DNA from: Bacillota bacterium
GTDB taxonomy: Bacteria; Bacillota; UBA4882; UBA8346
Direction of reading: 5' to 3'
NCBI GenBank assembly: GCA_023429995.1
Contig: JAEZCE010000061.1
Coordinates: 22,246 to 86,245 of the forward strand
DNA: 64,000 nt
Shown: positions 54,036 to 63,232 of the stretch, piece after piece
Numbering within the stretch: the first letter of the stretch is position 1
Layout: each line of letters begins with the position of its first letter
Position numbers and translations under genes: made by a program
The notes under the pieces: model-generated
What the model was told of the DNA's origin: nothing
Database searches by the model: none
Seen by the model: only the letters and a program-made list of their open reading frames with translations

Positions 54036-54210
54036 GTCCACGGATTTCACCGGTTAAGTGACTGGAGCGAACAGAAAGGAAACTTCGTTCGTGAACAAAA
54101 GATGAAAGGCAATGTGGGTTGATAAGGATTTTCTCGTGAATTGAGGATGAAATTATTGCTTAATAAAGATTAGATGAATGTCGATTATGATTGTCCACGG
54201 ATTTCACCGG
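54036..54210. repeat. 18-bp direct repeat pair
   Basis: GTCCACGGATTTCACCGG is found at 54036-54053 and again at 54193-54210 with similar flanks (TTATG-like upstream, followed by AGAAAGGAA downstream in both). Confidence 0.7.
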
Positions 54211-54215
54211 CTGAG

Positions 54216-54255
54216 TTCCTTTCTGAGCGGCCAGAAAGGAACCAAAGAGCCGCCG
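54216..54255. repeat. Left copy of island-bracketing 40-bp inverted repeat
   Basis: This 40-bp sequence begins with a perfect hairpin TTCCTTTCTG/CAGAAAGGAA around AGCGGC and continues CCAAAGAGCCGCCG. It is the exact reverse complement of 63961-64000; similarity continues about five bases inside with one mismatch. The two copies flank the restriction-AIPR-RadC genes. Confidence 0.85.
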
Positions 54256-54921
54256 GAACCGCGTGGTTCCGGACCTCCTGCAATTCCTCCGGGGTTTTTG
54301 AATGGCGCCGCCATCCATGGCATTTCGATTGTCAATTATATAAGGCTTCCGGTGGCGACCGCCGTTTTACATCCTTGTAAAGAGGCGGCGCTTTTCGACG
54401 TCGTGTCTCAAATGGCGGGGAGGGATAATTGGGTCAAAAATCATAAAAAGCGGAAGAAAAAAAGTTAGGAGGGCATTTGAAAATGAAAGGATTTACGATC
54501 TCAATTGGTATTTAATAGAGAAAACGGCCCAAATTAAATACTCGCAATAAAAAGCCCAGTAAAATTAATACTCTCACAAGTTGTTGCAGGAAACACGGGG
54601 AAATTAGCAAATATAATTTTTGTTTATATTAAAAAAATTTCTTATCCAAACGCCCGTTCTCTGACCATCCTTTGTCAGCCAGCGGTGTTATGCTTTTAAC
54701 GAAATGCCCAGTTGGTAAATGAGTAATAACAGGATAAATGTGAAAGTCAGGCGAATATTTCAGTTGTTTAGGAGTCATAGCTTAGTCGATTGGTGTAAGA
54801 AATGAAAAGGTAAACGTGGCGTCAGGAAGACGTGACGAAAAGCATTCAACTTCAGATTATACTAAACTTGCCAAATTATGCCTTCGATATAAAGAGAATA
54901 CGAGGAAGTTGGTAGGTATCA

Positions 54922-57656
54922 ATGAATCAAAATCCCGAACAAATCGCCAGAGACAATATTGATCGCCAACTGCTGGCTTGTGGCTGGATTATCCAGGGAA
55001 TTAAGTGGACGGTAAACCTTGCGGAGTCATTGAAGCAAAACGGGAAGAAGAGGGACATCGTATCGGTATTCATGAAAGCCAAGCCGAATACTACGCCAAT
55101 GCAAAACTCAAGCATCTGAACAATGAGCCGTTGCCTTTTGTTTACATCAGTACCGGCGAAATAACGATATTTACCGATTTCACCGACCCGAAACCAAGAG
55201 CCAGGGAATTGTTTAGTTTTCACCGGCCTGAAACCTTGAGGGATTGGCTGAAAACAAATAAGTCGCTTCGAAAAAGATTGCATGACTTACCTGCCTTACA
55301 AACGGACGGCTTAAGAGCATGTCAAATCAGCGCAATCAATCAATTGGAAATTTCTTTTAAAGAAAACCGGCCGAGAGCGTTGATCCAAATGGCTACCGGT
55401 TCTGGAAAAACATTTACGGCCATCACGTTCATTTATCGTTTGCTGAAACATGCCAAAGCCAAGCGGGTCTTATTTCTGGTCGATACTAAAAACTTAGGTG
55501 AGCAAGCCGAACAGGAATTTATGGCTTTTGTCCCCAATGACGACAATCGTAAGTTTACTGAATTATATAATGTTCAACGTTTAAAGTCGAGTTATATAGC
55601 CACTGATAGTCAGGTTTGTATAAGCACCATTCAGCGTTTATATGCTATTTTGAAAGGAACCGAATTAGACGAACAGGCGGAGGAAGAAAACCCCAACGAA
55701 CGAAAATATCAACCCAAAGAAATTCCGCCGGTTGAATACGACCCGAAGATGCCGATTGAGTTTTTCGACTTTATCGTGATCGATGAGTGTCACCGCAGCA
55801 TTTACAACCTTTGGAAACAAGTGTTGGAATATTATGATGCTTTTGAAATTGGCTTAACGGCGACCCCCGACAAACGCACCATTGGATATTTCAACCAAAA
55901 TCTGGTGAGTGAATATTCCCATGAGATGGCAGTTGCCGATGGGGTCAATGTAGGGTACGAAGTGTTTATTATTGATACGAAAATCACCCAGCAAGGCGCG
56001 ACCCTTTGGAAAGGTGAGTACATTGAGCATCGGGAAAGGCTGAGCCGGAAAAAACGCCTGGAATTGCAGGATGAAGATGAAGAGTATTCAAAAAAGCAAT
56101 TAGATGTCGATGTGGTGAATCCCAATCAGATCAGAACCATCATCCGGACCTTCAAAGAAAATTTGCCGGGTATTTTTAAAGATCGCTATGATCAAAACGG
56201 CAACTTTGAAGTGCCGAAAACCTTGATCTTTGCCAAAACCGACAGCCACGCCAATGATATTATTGATATTGTCCGAGAAGAATTTGCCGAGGAAAACCGT
56301 TTTTGCAAAAAGATCACCTACAATTCGGTGAAAGACAAAAAGGATGCGGATGATCACATTATCGAAAAAGGGGAAGACCCCAAGAGCACGTTGGCGCAGT
56401 TTCGCAACGATTATTACCCGCGTATTGCCGTAACGGTGGATATGATTGCCACCGGCACCGATGTGAAGCCTTTGGAGTGTCTGCTTTTTATGCGGGATGT
56501 AAAAAGCAAAAATTATTTTGAGCAAATGAAAGGCAGGGGCACCCGAACCGTCGATTTTGATAGTTTGAAAAAGGTTACGCCTACTGCCAAATATACCAAA
56601 GACCATTTTGTAATTGTGGATGCCATTGGGGTCACCAAAAGCTTGAAAACCGACAGCCGGCCCTTAGAGAAAAAGCCCGGCGTGCCGTTAAAAGATTTGT
56701 TACAAGCCGTTGCGGTCGGCGCTAGAGATGAAGTATTATTTACATCCATCGCCAGTAGACTGATCCGCCTGGATAAACAGCTTTCGGAAAAAGAGAAGAT
56801 CAAATTTGCCGAAAAAGCAAACGGCAAAAGCATTTCAGAGGTCGCCAAAGAGTTGTTAAATGCATTTAATCCCGATGTGCTGGAAGAAATCGAGACCAAA
56901 GTAAGGAAAGAAAACATTGGGGCGTCATCGGTTGTCATTGAAGCAGCTATTAAAGTAGAGACTGAGAAGTTACAGAACAAAGCCGCCAAGGTGTTTACTG
57001 GCGAGATGAACGAATTTATTGAAAATGTTCGTAAGGCCCATGAACAGCGGATCGACTTAACCAATCCCGATGAAGTGATCAAGGTTGGTTGGGACAAAGA
57101 AAACCAAGACAAAGCTAACGAACTGGTCAAGGATTTTACCGCGTGGATGCAACAACACAAAGACGAATTGATAGCTTTGCAGATATTTTACAACCAGCCT
57201 TTCCGCAGACGGGAACTTACCTATACCATGATCAAAGAAGTCTTGGACAAGTTGCAACAAGATAAACCCTCACTGGCACCGATGCACGTTTGGAGGGCTT
57301 ACGAAACCTTGGAACAATGTAACGGCTCGGCACGAAATGAACTCACCGCCATTGTTTCACTGATCCGTAAAGTGAGCGGCTTGGATAGCACCCTTACCGC
57401 CTATGATAAGACAGTGGATAAGAACTTTCAGGATTGGGTCTTTAAAAAACAAGCCGGAGCCACCAAGTTTAACGAAGAACAAATGCTGTGGCTCAGGATG
57501 ATTAAAGATTATGTGATTAGTAGTTTCCATATCGATAAAGACGATTTTGATTTAAACCCCTTTAACGCCCAAGGCGGATTGGGTAAAATGTGGCAGTTGT
57601 TTGGGGAAAAGACGGAAGAGATCATTAATGAATTGAATGAGGCGTTGGCGGCCTAA
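54922..57656 (+). pseudogene. hsdR: Type I restriction enzyme R subunit with internal deletion and frameshift
   Basis: The 5' end (54922 to about 54996) encodes a proper HsdR start, MNQNPEQIARDNIDRQLLACGW. About eight bases later the frame has shifted and the protein resumes at VDGKPCGVIEAKREEEGH, continuing open for 883 codons. Relatives have roughly 30 residues between, containing the first catalytic Asp of the PD-(D/E)xK nuclease; only the ExK half (IEAK) remains. The rest is intact: Walker A MATGSGKT, IDECHRS (DEAD-like), LTATP, GRGTR, and the C-terminal helical region. A GTG at 55005 could start translation, but the nuclease site would still be incomplete. Restriction is therefore probably lost, while the motor may or may not be made. 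First gene of R-S-M. Confidence 0.85.
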
Positions 57657-57660
57657 AAAA

Positions 57661-57767
57661 TGTCTGAATCAGGATTTTCAGGATTAGAGGATGAGCAGTA
57701 TTAGATACCGTAAACAGGTTTAAAGAATCCTGTAAATCCTAAAATCAAGCAAATCCTGATTCAGACA
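57661..57767. mobile_element. Palindromic repeat element inserted between hsdR and hsdS
   Basis: TGTCTGAATCAGGATTT (57661-57677) and its exact 17-bp complement (57751-57767) bound about 107 bp with further inner pairing (CAGGATT/AATCCTG). Sequence of the hsdR 3' end, AATGAGGCGTTGGCGGC, appears on both sides, 159 bp apart, suggesting a duplication on insertion. It carries no gene and is MITE-like. Confidence 0.65.
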
Positions 57768-57811
57768 ATTAAAGATGAAATTATAAACGAATTAAATGAG
57801 GCGTTGGCGGC

Positions 57812-59008
57812 ATGATGAGTGAAGAAAATAATGTACCAAAACATTGGCAAGTAAAGAAGTTGGGGGATGTTTGTGATAAGATATCTTTGAACGGACTTAA
57901 AATTAAGCAGAAAGATTACTTAACAGAAGGCAACTTTCCTGTCGTTGACCAAGGGCAAGAAATAATAGGCGGTTATTATAATGATGAAAAATTAGTTGTT
58001 CCAACTGAACCACCATATATAATATTTGGAGACCACACGAAAGTAAAAAAATTCATCAACTTTAAATTCATTGCTGGGGCTGATGGCGTAAAAGTTTTAA
58101 AGCCTCATCCGGTTTATGACCCAAAGTTTTTTTTCTACCTAATTCATACAGTTAAAATTCCCGACAAAGGTTATGCAAGGCACTTTCAGTTCTTGGAAAA
58201 AGAAGAAATTCCCATCCCGCCTCTCCCCGAACAACACGCCATCGTAACAAAAATAGAAGAACTACTCAGTGATTTGGAAAACGGTAAACAACAATTGCAA
58301 ACCGCTGGGCAGCAATTGAAAATTTACCGCCAGAGTTTGTTAAAATGGGCGTTTGAAGGGAAACTCACCAATAAAGATGCGGAAGATGGAGAGTTGCCGC
58401 AAGGGTGGAAGTGGGTAACACTTGGAGAAATTTGCGATCCAAATAGAAAATGCTCTTATGGTGTTTTGGTTCCTGGCGATCATGTCGAAAATGGAATAAC
58501 ACTTTTGAGAGTGGGTGATATTGATGATTATGGAAGAATTAATCGAGGCAATATGAAAAGAATTTCACCATCTATTGCCAGCAAGTTTAATAGAACATTT
58601 TTACAAGGCGGTGAGGTTGTTATTTCGCTAGTCGGTGCTATTGGAAGAACAGCGGTTGTGCCAGCATCGTTAAAAGGAGCAAATACAGCAAGAGCTGTTG
58701 GAGTCATACCCGTATCAAAGAATGTTTCTGCAAAATTTGTTGAAGCCATGCTAAGGTCTCCTAACAAAATTAAGGAACATAATGATAGTTCACATGAAGT
58801 TGCAAGAAAAACATTAAATTTGGAAGATGTAATTAAATCTAAAATTCCACTACCACCCTTTGAAGAACAACAACGCATTGTTGAAATATTAGAAAGCAAA
58901 CTCACCATTTGCGATAAAATAGAAGAAACCATCAATCACAGTTTGCAACAAGCGGAAACACTCAGACAGAGTATTTTAAAAAAGGCTTTTGAAGGGAAAT
59001 TGGTATGA
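57812..59008 (+). CDS. hsdS: Type I restriction-modification specificity subunit
   Basis: A 398-residue S subunit with two target-recognition domains. TRD1 covers about 1-155, then the first conserved helix PPLPEQHAIVTKIEELLSDL. TRD2 begins PQGWKWVTLGEIC (about 195) and ends with PPFEEQQRIVEILESKL, followed by the C-terminal helix (LRQSILKKAFEGKLV). Each domain reads half of a bipartite DNA site; the sequence is not predictable by eye. It starts ATGATG, right after the duplicated hsdR 3' end, and overlaps hsdM by four bases (ATGA). The full length suggests specificity is preserved although hsdR is damaged. Confidence 0.93.
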   Translation: MMSEENNVPKHWQVKKLGDVCDKISLNGLKIKQKDYLTEGNFPVVDQGQEIIGGYYNDEKLVVPTEPPYIIFGDHTKVKKFINFKFIAGADGVKVLKPHPVYDPKFFFYLIHTVKIPDKGYARHFQFLEKEEIPIPPLPEQHAIVTKIEELLSDLENGKQQLQTAGQQLKIYRQSLLKWAFEGKLTNKDAEDGELPQGWKWVTLGEICDPNRKCSYGVLVPGDHVENGITLLRVGDIDDYGRINRGNMKRISPSIASKFNRTFLQGGEVVISLVGAIGRTAVVPASLKGANTARAVGVIPVSKNVSAKFVEAMLRSPNKIKEHNDSSHEVARKTLNLEDVIKSKIPLPPFEEQQRIVEILESKLTICDKIEETINHSLQQAETLRQSILKKAFEGKLV

Positions 59009-60486
59009 CTAACAACACAGCGAGTATCGTCAGCAAAGTATGGAGTTTTTGTAATCCCCTGCGTGATGTGGGCGTCGGTTATGGTGATTATTTGGAACAA
59101 CTCACGTATTTGCTGTTTTTAAAAATGGCCGATGAATACAGCAAACCGCCGTATAACCGTAAACTGAACATTCCAACGGAATACAATTGGGAAAGTCTGA
59201 TATCCAAAAAAGGCGCAGAGTTAGAGTCGCATTATGTGACATTACTGCGGGAACTAAGCACCCAAAAAGGAATGTTGGGGCAGATTTTTACTAAGAGTCA
59301 AAATAAAATCCAGGACCCGGCAATGCTGGCAAAGGTTATTGATATGATTGACAGCGAGAGTTGGCTGGTGATGGGCGCTGATGTTAAAGGCGATATCTAC
59401 GAAGGGCTGTTGGAGAAGAATGCCGAAGACGTAAAGAGCGGCGCTGGGCAATATTTTACCCCACGGCCATTGATTAAGGCGATGGTCGAATGTATTCAAC
59501 CCCAACCCATGAAAACCATTGCCGACCCGGCCTGTGGCACCGGCGGGTTCTTTCTGGCTGAGTATGATTATTTGGTATCGAATCATAAATTGAACAAAGA
59601 ACAAAATGAGTTTTTAAAACTCCATACTTACTTTGGGAATGAAATTGTGGCAGGAACAAGGCGTTTGGCCTTAATGAATTTGTTTTTACACAATATTGGC
59701 GACATCGACAGCGATAATTTTATATCTCCTGCCGATGCCTTGATTGCCGCTTCACCCGTAACTTATGAGTATGTCTTAACGAATCCGCCGTTTGGGAAAA
59801 AGAGCAGCCAGACATTTACCAATGAAGAAGGCGAACAAGAGAAAGACGATTTAACCTACAACCGGCAGGACTTTTGGGCAACAACCAGCAACAAACAATT
59901 GAATTTTGTCCAGCATATCCGGACCATGTTAAAAACCACCGGATCTGCAGCCGTTGTCGTTCCTGACAATGTATTGTTTGAAGGCGGAGCCGGTGAAACA
60001 GTGCGTAAAAAACTATTGGAAACAACCGACCTGCATACCATACTTCGTTTACCAACCGGTATTTTCTATGCCCAGGGAGTCAAAGCCAATGTAATATTCT
60101 TCGATAATAAACCGGCCAGTAAAGATCCCTGGACCAAGGAAATCTGGGTGTACGATTACCGGACCAACATTCATCACACCCTAAAGAAAAACCCGTTAAA
60201 ACTTGATGATCTAAAAGAGTTCATTACTTGTTACAATCCATCCAACCGGCACAATCGGAAAGAAACCTTTCATGCCGAAACAAACCCCGAAGGCCGGTGG
60301 AGAAAGTTTACTTATGATGAGATCATCGCCAGAGACAAAACCAGTTTAGATATCACCTGGTTAAAAGATAAATCCTTAGCCGACCTGGATAACTTGCCCG
60401 ACCCGGATGTATTAGCTGAGGATATCATTGAAAATTTAGAAGCAGGACTGGCAAGTTTTAAGGAATTATTTAATGCGGTTAAATAG
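59005..60486 (+). CDS. hsdM: Type I restriction-modification DNA methyltransferase subunit
   Basis: A 493-residue N6-adenine methyltransferase. An N-terminal helical HsdM_N domain (about 1-130) precedes the SAM-binding DPACGTGGFFLAEY and the catalytic NPPFGKKSS. Further conserved stretches are QYFTPRPLIKAMV and VVVPDNVLFEGG. All key residues are kept, so the M2S complex could still methylate DNA even though hsdR is broken. The ATG overlaps the hsdS stop. The gene order R-S-M differs from the more usual R-M-S or M-S-R layouts. No terminator is obvious downstream. Confidence 0.95.
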   Translation: MTNNTASIVSKVWSFCNPLRDVGVGYGDYLEQLTYLLFLKMADEYSKPPYNRKLNIPTEYNWESLISKKGAELESHYVTLLRELSTQKGMLGQIFTKSQNKIQDPAMLAKVIDMIDSESWLVMGADVKGDIYEGLLEKNAEDVKSGAGQYFTPRPLIKAMVECIQPQPMKTIADPACGTGGFFLAEYDYLVSNHKLNKEQNEFLKLHTYFGNEIVAGTRRLALMNLFLHNIGDIDSDNFISPADALIAASPVTYEYVLTNPPFGKKSSQTFTNEEGEQEKDDLTYNRQDFWATTSNKQLNFVQHIRTMLKTTGSAAVVVPDNVLFEGGAGETVRKKLLETTDLHTILRLPTGIFYAQGVKANVIFFDNKPASKDPWTKEIWVYDYRTNIHHTLKKNPLKLDDLKEFITCYNPSNRHNRKETFHAETNPEGRWRKFTYDEIIARDKTSLDITWLKDKSLADLDNLPDPDVLAEDIIENLEAGLASFKELFNAVK

Positions 60487-61161
60487 AAGTATGAATTAAT
60501 AGGCTTTTTTGACTTTAATCTGACCCTATTCAGATTTATTTATAGATAAAATTCACTTGATAAAAAAACGATTTTTTGTCTGGGCTTTCCTGGGTGAGTT
60601 GGGTTACCAATGATCCGAGTGAAGAGAGTGCGTAGAACTGTTGAAGGAATGTTTGAAGTAAAGCAACTGATCCTCGACGTCTCTTTTTCCAGAAGCAAAA
60701 AAAGGAAAAGCTGTGTTTTGAGTATAGGCGATGGCGAGTAAAAGAGGATATGGCTGGGGATCTTAAAGATAATGGATTCTTGCGAGCTTTTTATTGACTG
60801 TGTAAAAGCATTATTGATAATGTTCTGACGTCGACATTTGGAGTGAAATTGGGTTAACTCTCCTTCTTTATTCCTTCCTAAAGGATCTATATAATAATCT
60901 TATTGGGAACCTGTCTAAGACTTGTGATGATTGCTTATAAATGAGAATAGGATAGAATAGCTTATTAATTTGCTTAAAATAAGAAGAAAGCATTGTTTAT
61001 CATTACGTGACTAATTGAAATCAAAGAGAAGGAAAATGATTTTAAGTAACGAATGGGTAGTTATTGAATTAATATAATTCATAATTGTCAATTATTGAGG
61101 TTTTCAATTAATAAAAATGTCCTATTATGGAAATTCGAAGATAAGTTAGGAGATTGAAATA
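60487..61161. other. AT-rich gene-free gap
   Basis: About 675 bp between hsdM and the AIPR gene. I found no gene, tRNA or convincing terminator. A possible promoter, TTGTCA (61085-61090) with TTAATA (61108-61113) at 17-base spacing, precedes the AIPR gene. Confidence 0.5.
61085..61113 (+). promoter_or_regulatory. Possible promoter of the AIPR gene
   Basis: TTGTCA, 17-base spacer, TTAATA, about 50 bp upstream of the ATG. The surrounding sequence is very AT-rich, so chance matches are likely. Confidence 0.3.
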
Positions 61162-62853
61162 ATGAGTATTATTCATGTTAACCAGATTAAAACCCATTTA
61201 ATAAGAGTATTTGAAAACATTGTTGATAGTAGTGATGCAGGGCCAGGAGAGGAACAAAAACAAAATTTCTTTCTTACTAGGGCATTGGCAGCATATGCTA
61301 TTCAATATTATGCTGAAATATCTTCAAATATTGCTGCAGAATCAATTACTGATGGTGCCCGCGATAACGGTATTGATGCGATTTATTATAACGAGAGGAA
61401 AAAAATATTATATATAGTTCAATCAAAGTGGATACATAGTGGAAATGGCGAACCTGAAAACGGAGATGTAAAAAAATTTCTAAGCGGTATACGTGATTTA
61501 TTTGATTTAAGCTTTGAAAGATTTAACGAAAAGGTAAATAAACAAAAAGAATTAATAAAAAAAGCAATGAGTGACCCTACAACTAAATATCAAATAATAA
61601 TAACTTACACAGGGATCCAAGATTTATCGGAACCATCTAAACGCGATTTTGACGATTTCACATTGGAGATGAATGATGCCAGTGAAATAGTATATTTAAT
61701 CGTTTTTAATCAAAGGGCTATCCATAGCTCCTTAACAAGTGGGGTTTCGGGTGATCCAATTAACATAACAATAGGAATTAAATATTGGGGACGATTATTA
61801 GAACCTAATAAAGCTTACTATGGTCATGTTAATGGATTAGAAGTTGCTAGTTGGTGGGAACAATATAGAACGAGATTATTTGCAAAAAATCTAAGAGGTA
61901 TTCTTGGAGAAAGTGATGTAAACGAAGAAATAGAAAACACGATATCTAATTGTCCGGAGAATTTTTGGTATTTTAATAATGGTCTTACATTAGTATGTAA
62001 AGAAATAGAAAAAAATATGATAGGTGGAAATGATAGAGATTTCGGACAATTTATTTGTAAAGACATTAGTATAGTAAACGGTGCACAAACTGTCGGAACT
62101 ATTGGGAAATATGGTGAGAGGACAAAAAACAACTTGGAAAAAGTTTTTGTTCCTATTAGGATAATTTCATTAAATAATTGTATTGAGACATTTGGCGAGT
62201 TGATTACCAAAGCAAATAATACTCAAAACAAAATTGAAAACCGTGATTTTGTATCATTAGATACAGAACAAAGCAGAATAAGAATAGAGTTAGCTATAGA
62301 TGGTATTAATTATCAGGTATTACGCTCGGAAACAATTGAAAAAAATGAGAAATCATTCGACTTAATAGAAAGTACGACTGCCTTGGCCTGTGCTTCAAAT
62401 AACGTTCAGTTGGCAGTGCAATTGAAACGTGAAATAGGGAAGCTATGGGAAAATATTGAAAAGCCGCCATACAAACAATTATTCAATGCTGGTGTATCGG
62501 GTCTATATGTGTGGCGCTGTGTTCAAATACAAAGGAAAATCGATAAATTTATTGATAATATTATCAATATAACTGAAAGTGGAAGAGATTACAGTGTTGC
62601 AGTTCATGGCAATAGAATAATCTCATTTTTAGTTTTTGCGGAATTAGATACTAATCAATTTAATAATCCTAATTTTAAATTCGAAACTGTTTTGGATGAT
62701 ACTTTAATACAATCTTTTACTGAGGATTATTTCAAAAAATTGAAAGAAAATATTGATTTATATTATAAAAACGCCGTCATACCTACGCTCTTTAAGAATC
62801 AAGGAAAGTGTAGAGATCTTGTTAATAAGGTAAAACAAGAAACGCTGATTTGA
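61162..62853 (+). CDS. AIPR family abortive-infection/phage-defence protein
   Basis: A 563-residue protein. The AIPR domain (about 240-430) shows ENFWYFNNGLTLVCKEI, DISIVNGAQTVGTIG, and ITKANNTQNKIENRDFVSLD, the family hallmarks. The N-terminal part resembles an Mrr-like restriction-endonuclease fold: DNGIDAIYY (Asp72) followed by YIVQSKW (Gln87-x-Lys89), a D-QxK version of the PD-(D/E)xK site. AIPR proteins occur in phage-defence loci, often next to restriction-modification genes. Codon use is much more AT-rich than the neighbours, a sign of transfer. The ATG follows AGGAG. An XRE repressor lies just downstream on the other strand. Confidence 0.9.
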   Translation: MSIIHVNQIKTHLIRVFENIVDSSDAGPGEEQKQNFFLTRALAAYAIQYYAEISSNIAAESITDGARDNGIDAIYYNERKKILYIVQSKWIHSGNGEPENGDVKKFLSGIRDLFDLSFERFNEKVNKQKELIKKAMSDPTTKYQIIITYTGIQDLSEPSKRDFDDFTLEMNDASEIVYLIVFNQRAIHSSLTSGVSGDPINITIGIKYWGRLLEPNKAYYGHVNGLEVASWWEQYRTRLFAKNLRGILGESDVNEEIENTISNCPENFWYFNNGLTLVCKEIEKNMIGGNDRDFGQFICKDISIVNGAQTVGTIGKYGERTKNNLEKVFVPIRIISLNNCIETFGELITKANNTQNKIENRDFVSLDTEQSRIRIELAIDGINYQVLRSETIEKNEKSFDLIESTTALACASNNVQLAVQLKREIGKLWENIEKPPYKQLFNAGVSGLYVWRCVQIQRKIDKFIDNIINITESGRDYSVAVHGNRIISFLVFAELDTNQFNNPNFKFETVLDDTLIQSFTEDYFKKLKENIDLYYKNAVIPTLFKNQGKCRDLVNKVKQETLI

Positions 62854-62872
62854 TAATAGAAGATAATATAAG

Positions 62873-63091
62873 TTATTTTTGATTTTTTCTTCCCGCTAGA
62901 TAATCAACTGAAACTTCAAAAAAATCAGCAATTTTAGTTACTATATTAATTCCCGGTTCTCTTTGATTTTTTTCATAACGGCTTAAGGTTTGTTTATTTG
63001 TTGCGATTTTATCGGCTAATTGTTCTTGGGTTAATAGATGTTTCTCCCGTAGTTCTTTCAAACGTTTTGCAAAAACTTCCCTTGGCTCCAA
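62873..63091 (-). CDS. XRE family transcriptional repressor
   Basis: A 72-residue helix-turn-helix protein: FAKRLKELREKHLLTQEQLA, then DKIATNKQTLSRYEKNQREP with the recognition helix, and ADFFEVSVDYLAGR closing the fold. It is the minimal Cro/CI type without a sensor or dimerisation domain. The start is a TTG at 63091 with AGGTGG somewhat upstream. It is convergent with the AIPR gene (about 20 bp between) and divergent from the RadC-like gene, whose promoter holds a matching palindrome. It likely controls that gene and perhaps itself. Confidence 0.88.
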   Translation of the reverse strand: MEPREVFAKRLKELREKHLLTQEQLADKIATNKQTLSRYEKNQREPGINIVTKIADFFEVSVDYLAGRKNQK

Positions 63092-63115
63092 CTAATTATT
63101 CACCACCTAAAATAG

Positions 63116-63144
63116 ATCATATCATACGGAATATGGGAAAGCAA
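63116..63144 (-). promoter_or_regulatory. Promoter of the XRE repressor gene
   Basis: On the minus strand, TTGCTT (63139-63144), 17-base spacer, TATGAT (63116-63121), about 20 bp before the TTG start. The -35 lies 16 bp from the first operator. Confidence 0.5.
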
Positions 63145-63152
63145 TTTATTGA

Positions 63153-63181
63153 TTGACAATCACCAAATGGTGATATATAAT
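63153..63181 (+). promoter_or_regulatory. Consensus promoter of the RadC-like gene
   Basis: TTGACA (63153-63158), 17-base spacer, TATAAT (63176-63181): both hexamers are perfect. The spacer contains the palindrome TCACCAAATGGTGA, so a bound repressor would block RNA polymerase directly. This also rules out a coding start at 63149. Confidence 0.85.
63160..63173. promoter_or_regulatory. Operator O1 (palindrome inside the promoter spacer)
   Basis: TCACCAAATGGTGA is a 14-base near-perfect palindrome (TCACCA-AA/T-TGGTGA) in the spacer of the promoter. The most likely binder is the adjacent XRE repressor. Confidence 0.75.
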
Positions 63182-63193
63182 TTAAATAATCAG

Positions 63194-63207
63194 TCACCAA
63201 ATGGAGA
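63194..63207. promoter_or_regulatory. Operator O2
   Basis: TCACCAAATGGAGA, 12 of 14 bases... differs from O1 at one base in the right half-site, 34 bp downstream (just over three helical turns), so two dimers could bind on the same DNA face downstream of the start of transcription. Confidence 0.7.
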
Positions 63208-63232
63208 CAAAATATTTTGGGAGTTGTTTTTC

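Larger units (their letters stand above)
53802..54921. other. Gene-free stretch before hsdR
   Basis: About 1.1 kb without a credible gene. It contains an 18-bp direct repeat GTCCACGGATTTCACCGG (54036-54053 and 54193-54210) and the 40-bp sequence 54216-54255 that recurs inverted at the window end. A 96-codon frame at 54178 spans the repeat and has no start site. Confidence 0.6.

Noticed and set aside
54174..54468. Overlapping 68- and 96-codon frames
   Set aside because: They run through the 18-bp direct repeat and the 40-bp inverted repeat and have no ribosome site.
63149..63232. Longer N-terminus for the RadC-like protein
   Set aside because: The added codons lie over a perfect promoter and two operators, and the RadC homology begins after the ATG at 63233.
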